Shown here in pieces: positions 16,101 through 24,712 of a stretch of 64,000 nucleotides of DNA. The translations under genes and the position numbers were made by a program. This DNA comes from Christensenella intestinihominis (GTDB taxonomy: Bacteria; Bacillota; Clostridia; Christensenellales; Christensenellaceae), in NCBI RefSeq assembly GCF_001678845.1, contig NZ_MAIQ01000008.1, positions 62,001 to 126,000 of the forward strand. Direction: 5' to 3'. The notes beneath the pieces are model-generated. The model was not told where the DNA came from. It ran no database searches and was given only the letters and a program-made list of their open reading frames with translations. Every line of letters starts with the position of its first letter. Within the stretch, counting starts at the first letter, position 1.

Positions 16101-18827
16101 GTGCGCTACCGCGCCGGACAGGCTTTTGTGCAGGCGGGGAATATCGAGCTGCATAATTTTGACGGGACCGAAGCGGTAATTTCTCCCGTAGACGTACTCA
16201 CGGGCAGCTATGACGGAAAAGGCTATTCCATCACCCGGCTGTCGGTTGTCTCCGAATCGGGCGGCGCGGGCCTGTTCGCGCAAATCGGGGAGGCGAGCAC
16301 GGCAAAAAATATCGTCCTCGAATCGGGAACCGTTACGGGCCGCGAAAACATCGGCGGGATCGCCGGTATCAATTACGGGACGGTAAGCGGCTGCACAGTA
16401 AGGCAGGGAGTAACCGTTTCGGCCGCAGCGGGCGGCGGGAAGAAAAACATCGGCGGCCTTGTCGGGAAAAACGCGGGCGTTGTGACCGGGCCGGACCGGC
16501 ATCCCACGGCGGACGGGGATAATTACCTGCACACTACGGGCGCGCAGTGGTACGCGGGCGGCGCCGCGAATACGGGAACGATCACCTTCAAAACCAGCGT
16601 ACCGCCGCCGGAGAGCGAAGGGAGCAGGTTTTACGTGGCGTTTGATACGCTCGACGCGACCGCGCTGGGCATACCTGACGGCAGGCAGGACGAGGAAATA
16701 CTCGCGCTTCTGGAACTGGAATCGGGTTACCCTTTCCAGTTGTGCAAAAACGATATGTATACGCCCCTCACCCTGGCGGATTTACAGGGGATGCAAAAGG
16801 CCAAGGAAGGCTATTATCTGGAATTTTACCTGCAGTCCGACGATTTGGCGGTGCTCCGGCGCGTCACGGATACGCCGTGCTTTGTCGGAAATTCCGGCGA
16901 AATCACAGACTGCGTGAACGAAGCGTCGCTTACGCAGGCGGCGGATACGGCAAATGCGGAAGACCGCATCGGCGGCATCGCGGGGTCAAATGAAAGTGTC
17001 ATCCGCCGGTGCACAAGCGGGACGGTTGCGGACCCGCCCTCCATGGACATCGGGGAAATCCTTTCAAACGCGACGCAATACCGCGCGCAAAGCGGTTTCA
17101 TTGGCGGTGTCAGCGGGGTCAATTCCGGGGAAATCACGGACTGCGTGAACGCGGCCGGGGTCTCGTCGGCGGCAGGAAAGGCCGTCGGCGGCATCGCCGG
17201 ACAAAATACAAACCTCATCGGCAACTGCTATAACGCGGGTACGGTATGGTGCGCGGGCACAGGCGGCAGCGTCGGCGGCATTGCGGGGAAAAATATTAAA
17301 GAAATTACCAATTGCTATAACACGGGCCGCATCAATGTGGAACCCGGCCAACTGGCGGGCGTGAAGCTTTCCGGCGGCAGCATCGGCGGCGTAGCCGGCT
17401 TCAACGGCGCCGCCGCGCAGGTGTCCGCCTGCTATAATATCGGCTATGTGGGCGACGCGGCCGGAACCGGCTCCGCGGGCGGCGTGGTCGGCCGCAACGA
17501 AAATATGGCGGCGGGCTCTTCGGGAATTTGGAATATATATACGCTGGCGACAAACAGCCTCGGCAAGGATGCCGTCGGCAGCGGCGTTCCTTCCGGGTTC
17601 CCCAATACCCCGGTTTCCGCGGATGAACTGAAAGGCCTGCTTTTGGGAACGGCGTTCTCCACGGACCAGGCCCCGCTTGCGCAGACCTATCAATATCCCT
17701 ATCCGTATTTGAAAGGCGGCGCGGCGCAGCAGCGCACCCCGTGGGAGGACGCGGCGGAAGCAGGTGCCCTCAAAGGCTCGGGTGCCTCCGGCGATCCCTA
17801 CCAAATCTGGAACGCGAAAGACCTGCTTTTGGTGGAACAATACAGCGAGGCGCCCGACAAATATTTCCGGCAAATGGACGATATCGATATGACGGGTGTG
17901 GATTACAGCCCCATCGCCTCGTTTACAGGCCATTACGACGGCGCGGGCCATACCATCTCAAACCTGGAGGTGCGGATCGTCGACGCCGTGCTGACGGAGG
18001 GGCAGATGCATTATACGGGCGGTTTGGTACAGAGCTCGAACGGAAACCTCCGGAATATCTGCCTCGTGAACCCGCAGGTCGCCATTTCCTATACCGGGCC
18101 GAAATACGCATGGCCGCACCAGCTGTATGTCGGCGGCATTGTCGGGAGGTCCTCCGGCCGGGTGGAAGATTGCATGGTGATCGGCGGCAGCGTTACCGTA
18201 ACCGTGGAAGCGGAATCGTGGAATACGGACGCCTATATCGGCGGTATCGTCGGATATGGCGGCGCTTCCTTCTGCGGCTGCACGGCGGATATTACGCTTG
18301 ACAACAAGAGCGGCAGCCGCGAGGCTTCCTACCTGGGCGGCGTCGCCGGGTACAGCTATGGAAGCGGCGTAAACCAGTCCTATTTTGCGGGAACGCTTTC
18401 GGGCGCGGGCGTCTCCGCCAAAATCGGCGCGATTGCGGGATATAATATAAGCTACGTCACTTCCTGCGTAATGCTGGGCGGCAGCGCCCCGCAGGCGGTG
18501 GGCTTCGGCTCCGGCTCGGCCGTATCCTGCACGTCCGGCGAATTATCGTCCAATGACATTCTCGGAAAATTGGGCGGCGGCGCATGGCATTTCATCCCGG
18601 CGTGCGGCTATCCCTATCCGCTGTCGGTCGATATCACGACGCCCCTGCCCGGGATTTCCGTCAATATGTTCACGGAGGAAGAACCATCCCCCGAACCGGA
18701 GGCGCAGGAAGCGGCTCCCGGCCCGGAAGAAAGCCCGGAAATCTCCCAGCCTGCCCCGGAAAGCGCCGGGCCGTCCGCGTCCCCGCAGACAGCGGAGCCG
18801 GACCAGGAGGGCGGTGACGCGGCATGA
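13182..18827 (+). CDS. Giant prepilin-like protein with GLUG-type repeats (putative pilus-tip adhesin)
   Basis: 1881 residues. A basic leader (VRYKRKNKLA) is followed by FTLVELVVTIAIIGILAGIF, a class III prepilin helix with Glu at +5 but Ala, not Gly, before the cut site. Residues about 60-450 are a non-repeat region. Roughly 460-800, 970-1500 and 1530-1810 hold at least fifteen GLUG-type units (pattern GGIAGxNxGxIxxCxNxG). Each of the three blocks ends in a YPY(P/L) element, the first two followed by TPWE, indicating internal duplication. The tail (about 1826-1881) is Pro/Glu/Ala-rich. GTG 13182 follows GGAGGGG by 7 nt. It heads an operon of small minor pilins, so a tip-located adhesin of the pilus is inferred. 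Confidence 0.85.
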   Translation: MVRYKRKNKLAFTLVELVVTIAIIGILAGIFVPSILSYAKMARMEGLNNDARTVFLAAQNYLTGWTGGGNDAAAINPQGETVDLDRIVPGVPAKEKTENGENIKYLTLARTDGSKQENPLYQILSGYISDQLLLEKSILVEYNQKTGRVRSAFVSEEPFLGYAGENSDPTNVYDRTTDVLWAKEQGYYGVDYTGSLPDRQEGQSLSVRIVNSDNMLRVECDIADFITAKNGTQYEFQIFSLDDPGKGYTFTFDPNLTYDRDAGGKTVWAVTYNNAKTAIEKADPKKPMVYKTEVDPDGTGHIVLILDVFSAWNAYDSARDMGIAACYPDLPVGLLDAKVTAKAADTGAEIAAERSGNTEYSYFAGQEKGKDGSVTYIIRDARQLNNMRYMTEGTAITGKFRQAADISMRAFFDETGDKVLAEGARVTIAPLGSFAGTYDAQKPYAGTDGDGNYTVTDLMVASRSGQAGLFAVNSGKITNLTVMGAQVGEAGEPVKTNGGIIAGANAPLGTIENCNVSGAVTGGASAGGIAGANSGKIIGCKSGVFPGLQTANAVQYTYKNTYSYTEKVLKDGKPVTVKKELPCVISSGGSGERNAAVGGIAGTNTGTITQCVNISQIENQSAGGKTGGLAGLVSAGGLTESYNAGRVVSTGNGSSVGGVVGQNGAHVEACYNTGRINLKDSQENNPGESTPLTDGSIGGVAGYNTESGSIADCYAINYIGYSEWQANTAAGGVIGRDETTDPAFVTNCSFIPGENLTNALGESVLGARGGARAVYRPEELADYYTGDPWRLDDPASGGTFYYRYPYLYGLKSEQITPWEQITPATPTLLARMENGELLTAEWVNETSSLQKGIIVEFLDGSGNVLDTVRNIDLEALRGITSLRDALLAPLSGDSGRTYFAFCEDNTYKIVLDGVLMDENRRNTIENYFRDKQSIGIRVTYLGEETVLSNMENPLYAGVTDEGNQISNARHFYNVRYRAGQAFVQAGNIELHNFDGTEAVISPVDVLTGSYDGKGYSITRLSVVSESGGAGLFAQIGEASTAKNIVLESGTVTGRENIGGIAGINYGTVSGCTVRQGVTVSAAAGGGKKNIGGLVGKNAGVVTGPDRHPTADGDNYLHTTGAQWYAGGAANTGTITFKTSVPPPESEGSRFYVAFDTLDATALGIPDGRQDEEILALLELESGYPFQLCKNDMYTPLTLADLQGMQKAKEGYYLEFYLQSDDLAVLRRVTDTPCFVGNSGEITDCVNEASLTQAADTANAEDRIGGIAGSNESVIRRCTSGTVADPPSMDIGEILSNATQYRAQSGFIGGVSGVNSGEITDCVNAAGVSSAAGKAVGGIAGQNTNLIGNCYNAGTVWCAGTGGSVGGIAGKNIKEITNCYNTGRINVEPGQLAGVKLSGGSIGGVAGFNGAAAQVSACYNIGYVGDAAGTGSAGGVVGRNENMAAGSSGIWNIYTLATNSLGKDAVGSGVPSGFPNTPVSADELKGLLLGTAFSTDQAPLAQTYQYPYPYLKGGAAQQRTPWEDAAEAGALKGSGASGDPYQIWNAKDLLLVEQYSEAPDKYFRQMDDIDMTGVDYSPIASFTGHYDGAGHTISNLEVRIVDAVLTEGQMHYTGGLVQSSNGNLRNICLVNPQVAISYTGPKYAWPHQLYVGGIVGRSSGRVEDCMVIGGSVTVTVEAESWNTDAYIGGIVGYGGASFCGCTADITLDNKSGSREASYLGGVAGYSYGSGVNQSYFAGTLSGAGVSAKIGAIAGYNISYVTSCVMLGGSAPQAVGFGSGSAVSCTSGELSSNDILGKLGGGAWHFIPACGYPYPLSVDITTPLPGISVNMFTEEEPSPEPEAQEAAPGPEESPEISQPAPESAGPSASPQTAEPDQEGGDAA

Positions 18828-19372
18828 GCAAGCGGCATAAAGCCAAAGAAGGGGCGTCCATGGTCATCGCGTTGATTTTGCTGATTGTGTTCCTCGTGAT
18901 CGGGACGTCCGTGCTCACGGCGGCGTCGGCCTCGGTAAGCAGCGCGGCGGCGCTCCGGGAGGAAAAGCAGCTTTACTATTTCGCGCGTTCGGTTGCCGTT
19001 TCCTTTACGGACGGCATGACCAAACAATGGGGAGGGGCGCTGTGGGACAACATAAATAAAATCATCGAAAACGAGCCGGACAGGGAAGAATACACCTGCA
19101 CCCTTTCCGTCAATAACAGCCTGCCGGACGGTTTTATGAAGGAAGGGAACCGGGAGCTTAATATGGACCCGGTTACGATACGGCTGGAAGGAGTCCGCCT
19201 GAACGAAGACGGTTCGCTGCGCGCGGTCGGGAAGATGACCGCGGAATTCGTGGTGCGTTACGGCGGCGGCGCCCGGGCCTATCGGATGATGGCGGAATAC
19301 ACATATCAGAAGCCGGAGGATGACGAACATGCGGAATCGGGTTGGACGCTTGTCAAATATGACCAGCCGTAA
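18824..19372 (+). CDS. PilX-like minor pilus protein
   Basis: 182 residues. After KRHKAKEG comes ASMVIALILLIVFLVIGTSV, a single N-terminal helix without the +5 Glu, as in PilX/GspK-type minor pilins, which often initiate the pilus tip. Its start overlaps the stop of the giant prepilin gene (ATGA), so the two are probably made together. The remaining domain is soluble and unassigned. The 3' end overlaps the next gene by 44 nt. Confidence 0.65.
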   Translation: MSKRHKAKEGASMVIALILLIVFLVIGTSVLTAASASVSSAAALREEKQLYYFARSVAVSFTDGMTKQWGGALWDNINKIIENEPDREEYTCTLSVNNSLPDGFMKEGNRELNMDPVTIRLEGVRLNEDGSLRAVGKMTAEFVVRYGGGARAYRMMAEYTYQKPEDDEHAESGWTLVKYDQP

Positions 19373-19682
19373 AACGGGCAAAAAAGGAAAAAAAGGGGAG
19401 CTGCTGATCGAAACGATTGTTTCGATCGCCATTTTCGCCGTCGTAATGGTTGCGGTGTCGTCGATGGTGGCCGTCGCCTACAATATGCTCACCGCGTCGC
19501 GGGAGCAGTACGAGCAAATCCGCCAAAGATGCTCGAACATTGAAACCATGCAGGATGTGGGCGGCTATACCGGCGGGAATGTGCTGCAATACCAGTTTGA
19601 CGATGCGGGGAATACGCGGGTCGATACGGCGATACGGGTTTACGAAGACGGGCAGGTCGCCTTTTTCACCCTGGGGAAGTAA
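19329..19682 (+). CDS. PilV-like minor prepilin
   Basis: About 117 residues. The leader ends KKGKKG^ELLIETIVSIAIFAVVMVAVSS, keeping Gly at -1 and Glu at +5. A coiled region (REQYEQIRQRCSNIETMQ) and a small C-terminal domain follow. ATG 19329 lies 9 nt after GGAGG; the ATG at 19320 directly abuts that Shine-Dalgarno and is less likely. The overlap with the preceding gene implies translational coupling within the minor-pilin operon. Confidence 0.7.
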   Translation: MRNRVGRLSNMTSRKTGKKGKKGELLIETIVSIAIFAVVMVAVSSMVAVAYNMLTASREQYEQIRQRCSNIETMQDVGGYTGGNVLQYQFDDAGNTRVDTAIRVYEDGQVAFFTLGK

Positions 19683-20204
19683 ATGAAGAACGGGAAATTT
19701 TCGCAAAAACTGAAAAAAGGCTTTACGCTGGTTGAACTGGTGGTCGCGATTGCCGTGTTTGCGATTTTCTCCGTGGGCGCGGCCGTCGTACTGGTGCCGG
19801 TGCTTAACATTTACAACAGCGCGATCCAACTGTCGGACGCGCAGTTTGTGGCGTCGAACGTCCTCGATGCCGTAGAAAACGAACTCACCTACGCGCAGCC
19901 GGACCAGGCGCCGGTTATTTCGGGGGACGGAACGGAAATCAGGTTCAATGGAATCTACCCGGATACAAGGCTCAAATCTACCGGGGGATATTTGTATATT
20001 GCCCGCGGCGCGGGAGGGGAATTCCAGCCGTATTACGACGAACGCTATTACCGCAGCGGCAGGGTTGAGGTAACGTTTGCAGGGCCAGAGGAAGGCGCGC
20101 GCGCCTATACGGTCACCGTAGAGGTGAAAAAAGACAGCGGAGAAGCGCTGTATACGGCGACCGGGAACATCACGCCGCTTGCGTATGCGGGGAGCGGCGT
20201 TTGA
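19683..20204 (+). CDS. PilW/PulJ-like minor prepilin
   Basis: 173 residues. Leader MKNGKFSQKLKKG is cut before FTLVELVVAIAVFAIFSVGAA, a standard class III signal with +5 Glu. The C-terminal part looks like a beta-rich pilin head (YLYIARGAGGEFQPYYDE). The ATG directly follows the stop of the PilV-like gene. It is the last gene of the operon; the next 110 nt hold the glnS promoter. Confidence 0.75.
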   Translation: MKNGKFSQKLKKGFTLVELVVAIAVFAIFSVGAAVVLVPVLNIYNSAIQLSDAQFVASNVLDAVENELTYAQPDQAPVISGDGTEIRFNGIYPDTRLKSTGGYLYIARGAGGEFQPYYDERYYRSGRVEVTFAGPEEGARAYTVTVEVKKDSGEALYTATGNITPLAYAGSGV

Positions 20205-20250
20205 GGAACGGACCCGCTTACGCATGGAATTTCTCCGGCCGTACGCAATA

Positions 20251-20279
20251 TTGCATGCGGTCTTTTTTCTTGTTATAAT
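20251..20279 (+). promoter_or_regulatory. Promoter of glnS
   Basis: TTGCAT (20251-20256), a 17-bp spacer and TATAAT (20274-20279). Confidence 0.7.
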
Positions 20280-20315
20280 AAAGGTTCGTAAGAGAATTGG
20301 AAAAGGGGTTCATTT

Positions 20316-21962
20316 ATGGCGGAAAACGAGTCAAAGAATTTTATTGAAGAGATTGTCGAGCGGGACCTTGCCGACGGGAAGGTGGACCATGTCGTGACGC
20401 GTTTCCCGCCCGAGCCGAACGGCTACCTGCATCTTGGCCATGCGAAAGCCATCTGCCTGAATTTCGGGCTGGCGGAGGAATTCGGCGGAAAATGCAACCT
20501 GCGTTTCGACGATACCAACCCCGTCAAGGAAGACGCGGAATATATCAAAGCGATTAAACGGGATATCGAATGGCTGGGCTTTGAGTGGGCGGCCGAGGTC
20601 TATGGCTCGGATTATTTCGATTTTATGTACGAATGCGCGGAGCGCCTGATCGAAAAGGGCCTCGCCTATGTGGACGACCTCACGCCCGAGCAGATGCGCG
20701 AATACCGCGGAACCCTTACGGAGCCGGGCCGGGAAAGCCCGTACCGGGGCCGGACGCCCGGGGAAAATATGGACCTTTTCCGCCGCATGAAGGCGGGGGA
20801 ATTTGAAGACGGAACCAAAGTGCTGCGTGCGAAAATCGATATGGCCTCGCCCAATCTCAACCTGCGCGATCCTGCCATTTACCGGATTGTAAAAGCGCCG
20901 CACCACCGTACAGGCGAAAAATGGGTCATCTATCCGATGTACGATTTTGCGCATCCGCTCGAGGATGCCTACGAGGGTGTGACGCATTCGGTGTGCACGA
21001 TGGAGTTTGAGGACCACCGTCCGCTGTACGACTGGTTCGTGGAAAACTGTGAATGTAAAAATGTTCCGCACCAGTACGAATTTGCGCGCCTGAACCTCAC
21101 GCATACGGTTATGAGCAAGCGGTATTTGAAAAAACTGGTGGACGACGGCGTGGTCTCCGGGTGGGACGACCCCCGTATGCCCACGCTTTCCGGCGTGCGC
21201 CGCCGGGGCTATACGCCCGCGGCAATCCGCGATTTCTGCGACCGCATCGGCGTTGCCAAGGCGGTGTCCGAGGTGGATGTGCGCCTGCTCGAGTATTGCG
21301 TGCGTGAAGACCTCAACGCAAACGCCCCCCGCGTTATGGGGGTGCTCCGGCCGCTGAAACTTACCATAGAAAACTATCCCGAGGGAAAAACGGAAATGCT
21401 GACGGCGGAGGATATGCCGGGCGGCGAAACGGTACACGAGGTTCCGTTTTCCCGGCACCTGTATATCGAGCAGGACGATTTTCTCGAGGTAAAACCGAAC
21501 AATAAATATTTCCGCCTGTATGTGGGCGGCGAGGTGCGCCTCAAAAACGCCTACATTATTAAATGTGAGCGCGTGGTAAAGGACGGCGACGGCAACATCA
21601 CGGAGGTAATCTGCACCTACGATAAAACCACGAAATCCGGCGGCGAAAACAGCGGCCGGAAGGTCAAGGGCACGCTTCACTGGGTGGAGCGCGATACCGC
21701 GGTGCGCGCGCAGGTACGGCTGTTCGATTATCTTTTTACCGAGCTTGAAGACGGCACATGCGCCGCGAATCCTGGGTCGCTGACGGTTCTCCATGATGCG
21801 GTCATCGAGCCCCACATCAAAAACGCGGGCAAAGGAGACCGTTTCCAGTTCATGCGGCAGGGATATTTCTGCATCGATACGGAAGACACAACGGAAAACC
21901 GGCTGGTGTTTAACCAGATTGTGAGCCTGAAGGACAGCTTTGCTAAAACGATGAACAAATAA
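20316..21962 (+). CDS. glnS: Glutaminyl-tRNA synthetase
   Basis: 548 residues, class I synthetase charging tRNA-Gln. [18 protein letters not shown] contains the HIGH motif as [15 protein letters not shown] is the KMSKS loop; [12 protein letters not shown] is typical for GlnRS. The C-terminal half (about 340-545) is the two-barrel anticodon-binding domain. Most Firmicutes lack GlnRS and use GatCAB, so its presence here directly before gltX is notable. AAAAGGGG precedes the ATG. Confidence 0.95.
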   Translation: MAENESKNFIEEIVERDLADGKVDHVVTRFPPEPNGYLHLGHAKAICLNFGLAEEFGGKCNLRFDDTNPVKEDAEYIKAIKRDIEWLGFEWAAEVYGSDYFDFMYECAERLIEKGLAYVDDLTPEQMREYRGTLTEPGRESPYRGRTPGENMDLFRRMKAGEFEDGTKVLRAKIDMASPNLNLRDPAIYRIVKAPHHRTGEKWVIYPMYDFAHPLEDAYEGVTHSVCTMEFEDHRPLYDWFVENCECKNVPHQYEFARLNLTHTVMSKRYLKKLVDDGVVSGWDDPRMPTLSGVRRRGYTPAAIRDFCDRIGVAKAVSEVDVRLLEYCVREDLNANAPRVMGVLRPLKLTIENYPEGKTEMLTAEDMPGGETVHEVPFSRHLYIEQDDFLEVKPNNKYFRLYVGGEVRLKNAYIIKCERVVKDGDGNITEVICTYDKTTKSGGENSGRKVKGTLHWVERDTAVRAQVRLFDYLFTELEDGTCAANPGSLTVLHDAVIEPHIKNAGKGDRFQFMRQGYFCIDTEDTTENRLVFNQIVSLKDSFAKTMNK

Positions 21963-22032
21963 AGCGCGCATCCACCCCGGATACGCTTAGCAAAGCCGGT
22001 ATATTTTCTTTTAAATCGAAAGGAACGATATT

Positions 22033-23490
22033 ATGGAAGTAAGAACAAGATTCGCGCCCAGCCCAACGGGCTACCTGCATATCGGCGGCCTGCGTACGGC
22101 GCTGTACGGATACCTGTTTGCAAAGAAAAACGGCGGGAAATTCATCCTGCGCATCGAGGATACGGACCGGGAGCGCCTTGTGGACGAAGCCAGCGAGATC
22201 ATTTACCGCACGCTTAAGGATACGGGGCTTATTTACGATGAAGGCCCGGACGTGGGCGGGGAATACGGCCCCTACATCCAGTCGGAGCGCAAGGATATCT
22301 ATCAAAAATATGCGGAAGAGCTTGTCTCCCGCGGCGCGGCCTATTATTGCTTCTGCACCAAAGAGCGGCTTTCCGGCCTGCGCGCGGAGTGCGAGGCCAA
22401 AGGAGAGCAATTCAAATACGATAAGCATTGCCTCAGCCTCACGCCGGAGGAAGTGCAGGCAAAACTCGACGCGGGCGTGCCCTATGTCATCCGCCAGAAT
22501 ATCCCCACGGAAGGGGAAACGACGTACAGCGACATGGTCTACGGCACGGTCACGGTCCCGAACAGCGATATGGAAGACAATATCCTGCTGAAATCGGACG
22601 GCTACCCGACCTATAACCTCGCGAACGTGGTGGACGACCACCTGATGAAAATTACGCACGTCATCCGCGGCATCGAATACCTTTCCTCCACGCCGAAATA
22701 CAACCTGCTTTATGAAGCGCTGGAATGGGATGTGCCGCAATATATCCACCTGCCCCCCGTCATGCGGGATAAGCACGCCAAGCTTTCCAAGCGCCACGGC
22801 GACGCCTCCTATGAGGATTTTATCGGGAAAGGCTTCCTTTCGGGGGCGATCCTCAATTATATCGCGCTTCTCGGCTGGAGCCCGGCGGATAACCGGGAAA
22901 TTTTTACGCTGCCAGAGCTCGTAGACGCGTTCGACGTAGCGGGGATCAGCAAAAGCCCGGCGATTTTCGATGTGGAAAAACTGAAATGGATGAATGCGGA
23001 ATACATCCGCGCCCTTTCGGAGGAACGGTTTATTGAAATGGCAATGCCCTATTTCGAGCAGGCCATCGACCCGGATAAGTTCGATTTGCTGCTCATTACG
23101 CGGCTCATCCAGCCGCGCCTCGAGGTGCTGACGGAAATCCCGGATAAGCTCCGCTTCCTTTCCAAGCTGCCGGATTACGATATCGGCCTTTATCACCATA
23201 AAAAGATGAAAGTAACGCCGGAAAGCGCCCTCGTATACCTCGAAGCGGCCTATCCGGTCCTGCGTGACCTCCCGGATTTTACAGAGGAAATGATCCACGA
23301 TTCTATGATGGAGCTTGTGCAGAAGCTGGGCGTGAAAAACGGGCAGCTTCTCTATCCGCTGCGGGTTGCGGTCTCAGGCGTCCCCGTCACGCCGGGCGGC
23401 GCGATCGAAATCGCCTACCTCCTTGGCAAACACGAGACGCTTTCGCGCCTCGAAACGGGAATTGCCAAGCTCAAGGATGCGCTGGACTGA
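22033..23490 (+). CDS. gltX: Glutamyl-tRNA synthetase
   Basis: 485 residues, class I. RFAPSPTGYLHIGGLRTALY holds the HIGH motif and HAKLSKRHGD the KMSKS motif; a C-terminal helical anticodon-binding domain follows (about 330-485). It attaches Glu to tRNA-Glu, and in genomes without GlnRS also to tRNA-Gln. With GlnRS beside it, it is probably discriminating. AAAGGAACG precedes the ATG; a rho-independent terminator follows. Confidence 0.95.
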   Translation: MEVRTRFAPSPTGYLHIGGLRTALYGYLFAKKNGGKFILRIEDTDRERLVDEASEIIYRTLKDTGLIYDEGPDVGGEYGPYIQSERKDIYQKYAEELVSRGAAYYCFCTKERLSGLRAECEAKGEQFKYDKHCLSLTPEEVQAKLDAGVPYVIRQNIPTEGETTYSDMVYGTVTVPNSDMEDNILLKSDGYPTYNLANVVDDHLMKITHVIRGIEYLSSTPKYNLLYEALEWDVPQYIHLPPVMRDKHAKLSKRHGDASYEDFIGKGFLSGAILNYIALLGWSPADNREIFTLPELVDAFDVAGISKSPAIFDVEKLKWMNAEYIRALSEERFIEMAMPYFEQAIDPDKFDLLLITRLIQPRLEVLTEIPDKLRFLSKLPDYDIGLYHHKKMKVTPESALVYLEAAYPVLRDLPDFTEEMIHDSMMELVQKLGVKNGQLLYPLRVAVSGVPVTPGGAIEIAYLLGKHETLSRLETGIAKLKDALD

Positions 23491-23502
23491 TTGGAAATTT
23501 TG

Positions 23503-23530
23503 AAAGGCCGCCTGGGGGCGGCCTTTTTTT
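23503..23530 (+). terminator. Terminator of glnS-gltX
   Basis: Stem AAGGCCGCC / GGCGGCCTT with a TGGG loop, followed by a T-run. Confidence 0.9.
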
Positions 23531-23602
23531 GTGCGGTGGCAGTGGTGCTTATCGAGACAAAATGGTATACTGGGATAAATAAAGGCAAGGGGAGAAAGAG
23601 TC

Positions 23603-24598
23603 ATGAAACGGTTGTGGGTTCTATTGGCGTTATGCCTTGTGTTGTCGGCGTTTGCGGTCCCGGGGCTTGCCGCGCCGGAGAGCTATGAAATTCCGAAACT
23701 CGATATGACGGTTACCGTCCCGGATGCGGACGGCCTGATGATCGTTGGCCGGGACGGCGAAATGAATGCTGCCGCAAGGGAGTGGGTCGCCGGGCTGGGC
23801 CTCGAACCGGAAATATATGACGAGTACATGCGGCAAGATTCGATTTATTTTTCTGCAATCGACGAATCGCTCAAATTCGAGTATATCATCACAGCCACTG
23901 AGGATGAGGAATCGAAGTATGTTTACGATCTTGATACGCTGACTGAAAATCAACTGAACGCGGTTATAAATGAATTGTCAGGCATAAGCGGCAAGGAAGA
24001 CCTTGGCCAGGATGCGCTTGATGATATGGCGGAGCGGGGAATACTCGCAATGGACATCGATGTCAGTACGATGGAAAAAATGAATGGCGTAACCTATATG
24101 ACGGGAACGTTGGAAGAGAACATCAATGGAAATCCCATGTGGCAGCAAATTTGTATTACGGTTAAAAACGGGCGGTATCTCTATTTCCGGCTGGCGACCT
24201 ATGGCGGCCCGGCAACGGAAGCGCAGATTGCGGATTTTAAGGAATTCGTGGCCGGTACGGAATATACGCCGGTCCCGAGCACGGGCAGGACGCTTGCGCA
24301 GGACAAAAAAGCCGGGCAGTCCGTGTACTCAACGTTGTTTATCGTCATTCTCGCAGTCATTGCAGCGGTGGTAATTGTGATCGTTGCAGTGCGGAAAAGA
24401 GCACAGAAAAAAGAGGAAGCCTTCCTGCACACCGTGCGTAACATGCAGCCGCCTGCGCCGCCCATACCGCCGGCCGGCGGGCAGGCCGGGAATATCCCGC
24501 CGTTGCGCCCGGGGCAAACAGAGCCGCTGCCGCCCACGCAGGCGGGCGGGGAAACGAAACCTCCGGAGGGCGGCGAAGGCGGGCCGGCCTTAAAATAA
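23603..24598 (+). CDS. Exported single-pass membrane protein with Pro-rich cytoplasmic tail, unknown function
   Basis: 331 residues, not recognised. A signal peptide (residues 1-23, ending GLA-AP) is followed by an extracytoplasmic domain of about 215 residues. A membrane helix (LFIVILAVIAAVVIVIVAV, about 242-262), a basic stop-transfer segment (RKRAQKKEE) and a tail rich in Pro and Gly follow. The topology puts the main domain outside the cell. AAGGGGAGAAAG precedes the ATG, and TGGTATACT at 23563 is the likely promoter. It is a single-gene unit between two other operons. Confidence 0.8.
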   Translation: MKRLWVLLALCLVLSAFAVPGLAAPESYEIPKLDMTVTVPDADGLMIVGRDGEMNAAAREWVAGLGLEPEIYDEYMRQDSIYFSAIDESLKFEYIITATEDEESKYVYDLDTLTENQLNAVINELSGISGKEDLGQDALDDMAERGILAMDIDVSTMEKMNGVTYMTGTLEENINGNPMWQQICITVKNGRYLYFRLATYGGPATEAQIADFKEFVAGTEYTPVPSTGRTLAQDKKAGQSVYSTLFIVILAVIAAVVIVIVAVRKRAQKKEEAFLHTVRNMQPPAPPIPPAGGQAGNIPPLRPGQTEPLPPTQAGGETKPPEGGEGGPALK

Positions 24599-24612
24599 AC
24601 GGAGAAGTTTAC

Positions 24613-24642
24613 TTGACTTTCCACTGCCCGCTGCGATATAAT
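24613..24642 (+). promoter_or_regulatory. Promoter of rpsF-ssb-rpsR
   Basis: TTGACT (24613-24618), an 18-bp spacer and TATAAT (24637-24642). Confidence 0.8.
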
Positions 24643-24654
24643 ACTTTGATGTAA

Positions 24655-24712
24655 CGTCCTTGCTCTGCGGGCAAAAAGCAGGGCCATTAGTCCAGAAGGA
24701 GGTGAATTACGG
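24655..24712 (+). promoter_or_regulatory. rpsF leader hairpin (possible S6:S18 autoregulatory site)
   Basis: GCTCTGC and GCAGGGC, separated by nine bases, pair within the short leader just upstream of the rpsF Shine-Dalgarno (AAGGAGG). S6:S18 is known to bind its own leader in many bacteria. Assignment here rests on position and a hairpin only. Confidence 0.45.

Noticed and set aside
20331-23298. Two long minus-strand open frames opposite glnS and gltX
   Set aside because: Antisense shadows caused by codon bias; the opposite strand encodes two unmistakable tRNA synthetases.
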